From an uncultured Christensenella sp. (GTDB taxonomy: Bacteria > Bacillota > Clostridia > Christensenellales > UBA1242): a stretch of DNA of 64,000 bases. The stretch's first letter is position 1. Every line of letters starts with the position of its first letter. Positions 26,101 through 32,100 of this stretch are shown here, piece by piece. Where the stretch lies: the NCBI GenBank assembly GCA_910586385.1, contig CAJUGX010000001.1, forward strand, positions 266,958 through 330,957, in the 5' to 3' direction. The position numbers were made by a program, and so were the translations under genes. The notes beneath the pieces were generated by a model. That model was not told the origin of the DNA. It saw nothing but the letters and a program-made list of their open reading frames with translations, and did not search any database.

Positions 26101-29100
26101 TGTATTCAGTTAGATTTGGTGCAACAATCAAGATTGAAGCAAGAATCAACAATGCTGGATATCAACTTGATGGCTTTGTTGCAACTGGTGCAACACTTGC
26201 CCAAAGCGGAGTTGTTGCGACATTTGATGTTGAAGATTCTGACATTGTTGTCAATGCAACTGCTTCTGCAAAACACTATTCGATTACTTATCATGGAAAT
26301 GGTGGACAGACAACGCTTGCTGAAGGGACTTATGTTCAACAAGACTTGCCTGGAGAATACACCGTTGTCTATATGAAAGACGTGAGATTGACAGCAAACA
26401 GATTTGCACGCACGGGTTACACATTCTCAGGTTGGGCAATCAGCCAAGCAAACGCTGACGCAAAAATTGTTGATTTTGTAAATGTTGACACATACAAGAT
26501 GACAGAATATGTTGCAAATGTTGATCTCTATGCGGTTTGGGAACCAATGCCATATCGTCTTATCCTTGAAGGAACTGCCGGCATTGACCTTAGCAAAGTG
26601 ACAATCGTCGTTGGTGGCAGAGCGAGTGCTTATGTTGAAGGCATGCTCATTGACTTTGACAGCAGCGTGAGAATTTATCACACATACACAAGTGTAGAAA
26701 ACGGAACTGTTTCTGCTCTTGCAGGCGGTTATGACTTTGTAAACTTCACCGCCCAAGGAAGTGTTGTTGAAAGCGACAAGACTTATTATGGATTCACTCT
26801 CAAGGGAGAGACAATTGTTTCTCTCAATGCAATTGCTAGACATGACACCAAGTTTGAGGTAAGATATTCTCTTCAAAATCTGGATGGCACAAGCTACAGC
26901 GAAGTGGAAGATGACAGATATATTGCAGAGGGTGAGACCGACAAACTTGTAGATTATGAATATCTCAATGATGTGCTTAAACTTGTAAACACATATGAAG
27001 GCTATACATACTCTGCAATCACTGATGGACAAAACCCAGGTGCAGTTGCCATCAGATATCACAACGATGACAAAAACTATACAGTTGTTGAAGTCAGATA
27101 TGTAAGACTCGCTTATGATTTGACTTTGGGCACATCACTCGGTGTTCAAGATTTCTATCCAGAAAGCACTGGAAGTGGAAACATGATTGAATACAATGGT
27201 GTTTACAAACTTACTTATGGGACTCCAATTAACCTTGTTTTGAACATGTACGCAGGCTACAGCTTTGATGAATTTGCTGTGAGTGTAAGTATGACAAGTG
27301 GCTCAGTTGCTCTTACCAATGACGGAAAGACTTCTTGGGATTTGACAAAGGGTGAGAATGGATTCTATTATGGAGACAAACTCGTCATCGAACTTGTGAA
27401 GGATGCTGGGGTTTGGAAACTTGCCAAGATGCCTGCATACGCAGTGACAATCAGCACAACATCTCATGCAAACCATTACAAGATTTCTTACAACAGAAAC
27501 CTTGATGGAAAGGACACAGAAAGTGTAACTGACAATGTGACATTCAATACTGCATACGACATCAAGTATATCGACACATTTGGATGGAGCAAACTTGGAT
27601 ACACATTCCTCGGTTGGGCAACAACAAAGGCAAATGCTGACAACTTGATTGTTCAATACTCATTTGACAGCAAAGCTGATTTGCATTTTGATGCTTATGA
27701 GACTGTTGGAGACACCATTCTCTGGGCGGTTTGGGATGCGGCTGATGTTGACTACAAAATTGAATACTACTTTGAAAATGTTGACGGGTCATACTCAAAG
27801 GATGGCAGTTTCACTGCAGACCTTGCAGGAAAGGCGGACAGCACAGCGTACTATGTACTTCTTGATGGAAGTGACACTGTTGGATATGAGTTTGATGAGA
27901 CTCATGAGGACGGAGTTCTTTCAGGAAACATTGCGGCAGACGGAAGTCTTGTACTTAAAGTGTTCTACTCAAGATTGTGGTTTGATTTTAGATTGAGTTT
28001 TGATGTTGGATTTGATGAAATCTCAATCAATGTTGCGAGCAGAAGCATCAAAAATCTTGAAACGGACGAAACAAACCGTCTTATCACCGCACGCATCAAG
28101 CAAGGTGCGACAGTGACAATCTCAAAGACATTGCTTGATGGTTATACTTTTGTGGAATACACGGCGACTCCAACGACATTGACTTTGACAGGCGACAGTT
28201 TTGCAATGCCAATTTCAAATGTTTCAGTTGTTGCAAAGACAGAACCAGTTGAATACACTCTTACATTCAAGACGGACTTTGGTGGATATGAAGATGCTTC
28301 TGGAAATACTCAAACAACTCACGATCAAAAGTTTGTATATTTGACAGAAAACAATCTCTGGAAAAACCAATTCGAAAGAGATGGATACACATTCCTCGGT
28401 TGGACAACAACAAGCGGAAAGGTTGAGTATGAGGATGGAGAATTGTTTGAATATAACGTTGCAAGCGATTTGACATTCACTGCTGTTTGGGAAAAGAACA
28501 AAGACACAAGCTTCAAGATCAACTTCTATTTGCAAGCAATTGATGGAAGTAGAACTCTTTATCAGACAATCGTTCTTAGTGGTGCAACTGATGATGTAGT
28601 CACAGATGAGATGATTGAACAAGCTTATGCTCTTCTTGACATAAACCGCGAGGGATACAAGTATGTCGGGATGAGAGAAACAAATCCTACAATCGCCGGG
28701 AATGGAAGCACGGTTGTTTCTGCGGATTATGATCTGCAAGAATTTGAAGTTTCATTTGACTTCACTGATGAAAGCGGTGTTGTGGTTGGAGTTTCAAAAG
28801 TTCAATTCTCTCAAGAGACACTCTCTGGAAACTCTTCAAAAGTTGTCACCTCTGGCGACACTGCAAAAGTTTTGTACACAGCAGAAGTTTCAATGAAGAT
28901 TGAGTTTGTGGCTGGCTACAAACTCAAGCAAGTGAAGATTGCTGGAAAGGACTATTCAAACACAATTTTGACTGCTGATGAAAACGGAAACATCACATTT
29001 GAGATGCCTGCAGAAGGTGTTGAAATCAAAGTGAGTGTTGAGACAGAAACTTATCAGTTGAAATTCTACAAAAACTTCAAACAAGATGCGACTTACACGA

Positions 29101-32100
29101 CTCAAGATGTAAGATATCTTGAAGAAGATGTTGAATTGATTGGAAACTATGTTGAAATCGGATACGCACTTCTTGGTTGGGCAACAAGACCAAATGGAGA
29201 AGTTGAGTATGCCCTTGGCGGAACAATCAATCAATTTACACTTACAGATGACCTTGATTTGTATGCTGTTTGGAAGCAAAATGAGTATACAATTGCGTTC
29301 AGCAACAATGAAGGCTCTGGTACAATTTCGGATGTGACAATCAGGTATGACGAAATCACAAATCTTCCAGATGCAAATGGCTTTGCAAAGACGGGATACG
29401 AATTTGTTGGTTGGTCAAGAAATGCCGAAGAGTCACAAACAATCATCATCAACAACCAATCAGAAATCGCTGCAAGTGGAATTTACTTCAACAGAGCGAC
29501 TGGCAAGTATGTTGTTTACAATCTTGCAACAGGTGCATCAGATGATAATTACATAGTTTTGTATGCAATCTGGGCTCCAATAACGTATACTGTCACACTC
29601 GCTTATTCAGAGACAAGCACAACAGAAGCATCTCTTGGACAATTCACTTATGATCAATCATACGTAGTGCAAGAATTCAACACTCTTGGCTGGGTAAACA
29701 AGGGTTATGCGTTTATCGGTTGGTACTATTATGATGATGCAGGTCAAAGACAAGTGATTTCAGTGGAAGCAAATGCTCCATGTTCAGTTTCAAATTTGAC
29801 GGCAACAAAAGACAAAAATGTAAAACTCTATGCAATCTGGGGAATCGGAAGTGCAGAGTTTACAATCAGAATCTCGCTTGAAGGATTGGACGGAGAATAT
29901 GATGTCGACTACATTGATGTCGAAGGTCTTGAAATCAAAACTGAGACATTGGTGACAAGCGAATATGTTTACAACCAATATCTTTCAACAAGCAAAGATG
30001 GAGAGATTGAAGGTTTTGAATATCTTGCATCATATCAAGACAGCAAAAATGTCCTCGGAGATGGCTCAACAATCATCTATGTGAGATATGCAAGAAGATA
30101 TTTCAATCTGACCGTAAATCTTACAAACAGTGTTTCAAAAGTTGTTATTTCAACAGCAAACAATACTCACACACTTAATTCAAATCTTTCAAGTGACACT
30201 AGAATTGTTTGGTCTGTCAAATTTGGTGATGAGGTGACTCTTGCTATCACAGAAAGTGCTGGTTATAGAGCTCCATATATTGAACTCGTGACTGACGACA
30301 GCGTTCAAGGTGTCCAAATCAATGGATTGTCATTCTTGATGAAGGGAAGTACGGCAGTGTCAGGTGGGAAGAAAGACTTGGCGGGAGACATCACAATGAG
30401 TGCGATGGCGGCACCAAGAGAAGACACAGTTTACAACATCAATGTTTACAAGCAAACGCTTGATCTTGATTTTGAAAACACACCATCTTACACAATGACC
30501 GGCGTTGGAAGAACAAGTGACTTGATCAATCCAGAAACAGTAAGGACTTTGGTTTCTGGAAACATCTCATTCGACTTTGCTGGCTTTACATTCGGTTCAG
30601 TTTCTTTGGATGACATCGTGATCAAGGGAGACGGAACTTCAGCAGTAAGCGTTTACTATACAAGAAACAGTTATGCCGTGTCTGCAGAGACAACAAGCAG
30701 AAAGGGAATCTCACTTCTCTTTGAAAATGGAAACTTCTTGTATGGACAATCAGTACTCATCAGATTCAGACTCAACAAAGGTTATTCTTTGGACAAAGAC
30801 TCTGACATCATGATTGTTGATGCGGACGGAAATCTTGTTCATGGGCTGAAGTACACTGTAATCGATGCAACAACTCCATCTGGCATTGTGGATTACACAA
30901 TCAACTTGACAGTGCCATCGCAAGCAGTGACAGTAAGACTTCTTCCACAAAAGAATCAAAACACAGAGTACACCATTGTTTATATGTTCCAGACACTCGA
31001 CATGGGTGACAGCTATGAAAGACTTTCACAATATCAAGATGTCAAGAAGACAGGTGCGACAGAGCACATCTTGACAGAGGCTGATATTGACTTGGCAGGG
31101 ATTTCTGCTCCTGGATTTGTAGCTTACAGAACAACACTTGAAGATGGTGAAATCGAAATTGCAGGTGATGGTTCAACTGTTGTGACAGTTTACTTCAACA
31201 GACTCCGAAAGAATGTCAAAGTTACATTCATTGACGAAAATGGCGGATATGTTGCAGGCTCATTCACACTCCTTGCTCAAAACAAGACGGCGGAAGTTGT
31301 TTCTACAATGGTTTGGTCAGTTGGATATGGTCAGACAATAACCACAAACTTCAACATAATGCAAGGATTTGAGTTTAAGGGTTACAAGATCAATGGACAT
31401 GATCAAACAATCAACGTGACCGGAAGACTTATGACCTATACAATCGGCACGGCTGATGACGCTGGCGATGAAGAAGTTGAAATCACAATCACGATTGAGG
31501 CAATGACGGACATCGCTTATACACTTGTTTACTATGTTCAATCAATAACAAACGGAAGCATTGGATACAATCCAGTACTTTCAGTTGTACGCAATGGAAC
31601 GGCAAATGCATACTTGTCACCAGAGTTTATCAGAACAAACTACATCGATGGAATCTCATCTTTGAATGGTTACAAAGAAGATGACTTCAAGGGTGTGTTG
31701 TTTGGATATTACGCGGCGTCAATGTATGGTCAGGATGTCGACAACTCAAGCATCTACATTGCTGGAGACAGAAGCACAACAATCAGATTCTATTTCGTAC
31801 TCAGACTTATCACCATCTCAATCAACTACAATGATGAACAAATTTCAAGCGTACATGGTGAAGGTAGTTATGCGTATGGTGAGGAAGTAACTATTTCAGC
31901 AATTCCAAAGATAGGATACAGATTCGTATCTTGGGAAATTGTCAAGGGTGGAGATGAGGAAAACAAACTTATCGTCACAACAAATGAGTACAAACTCATC
32001 ATTGACGACAATGTTGATATTAGGCTCATTGTAGAATCAGATGTTGCAGATACGACATTTACCGTCGAATACTATTTTGAGACATTGGGACAGACAGACT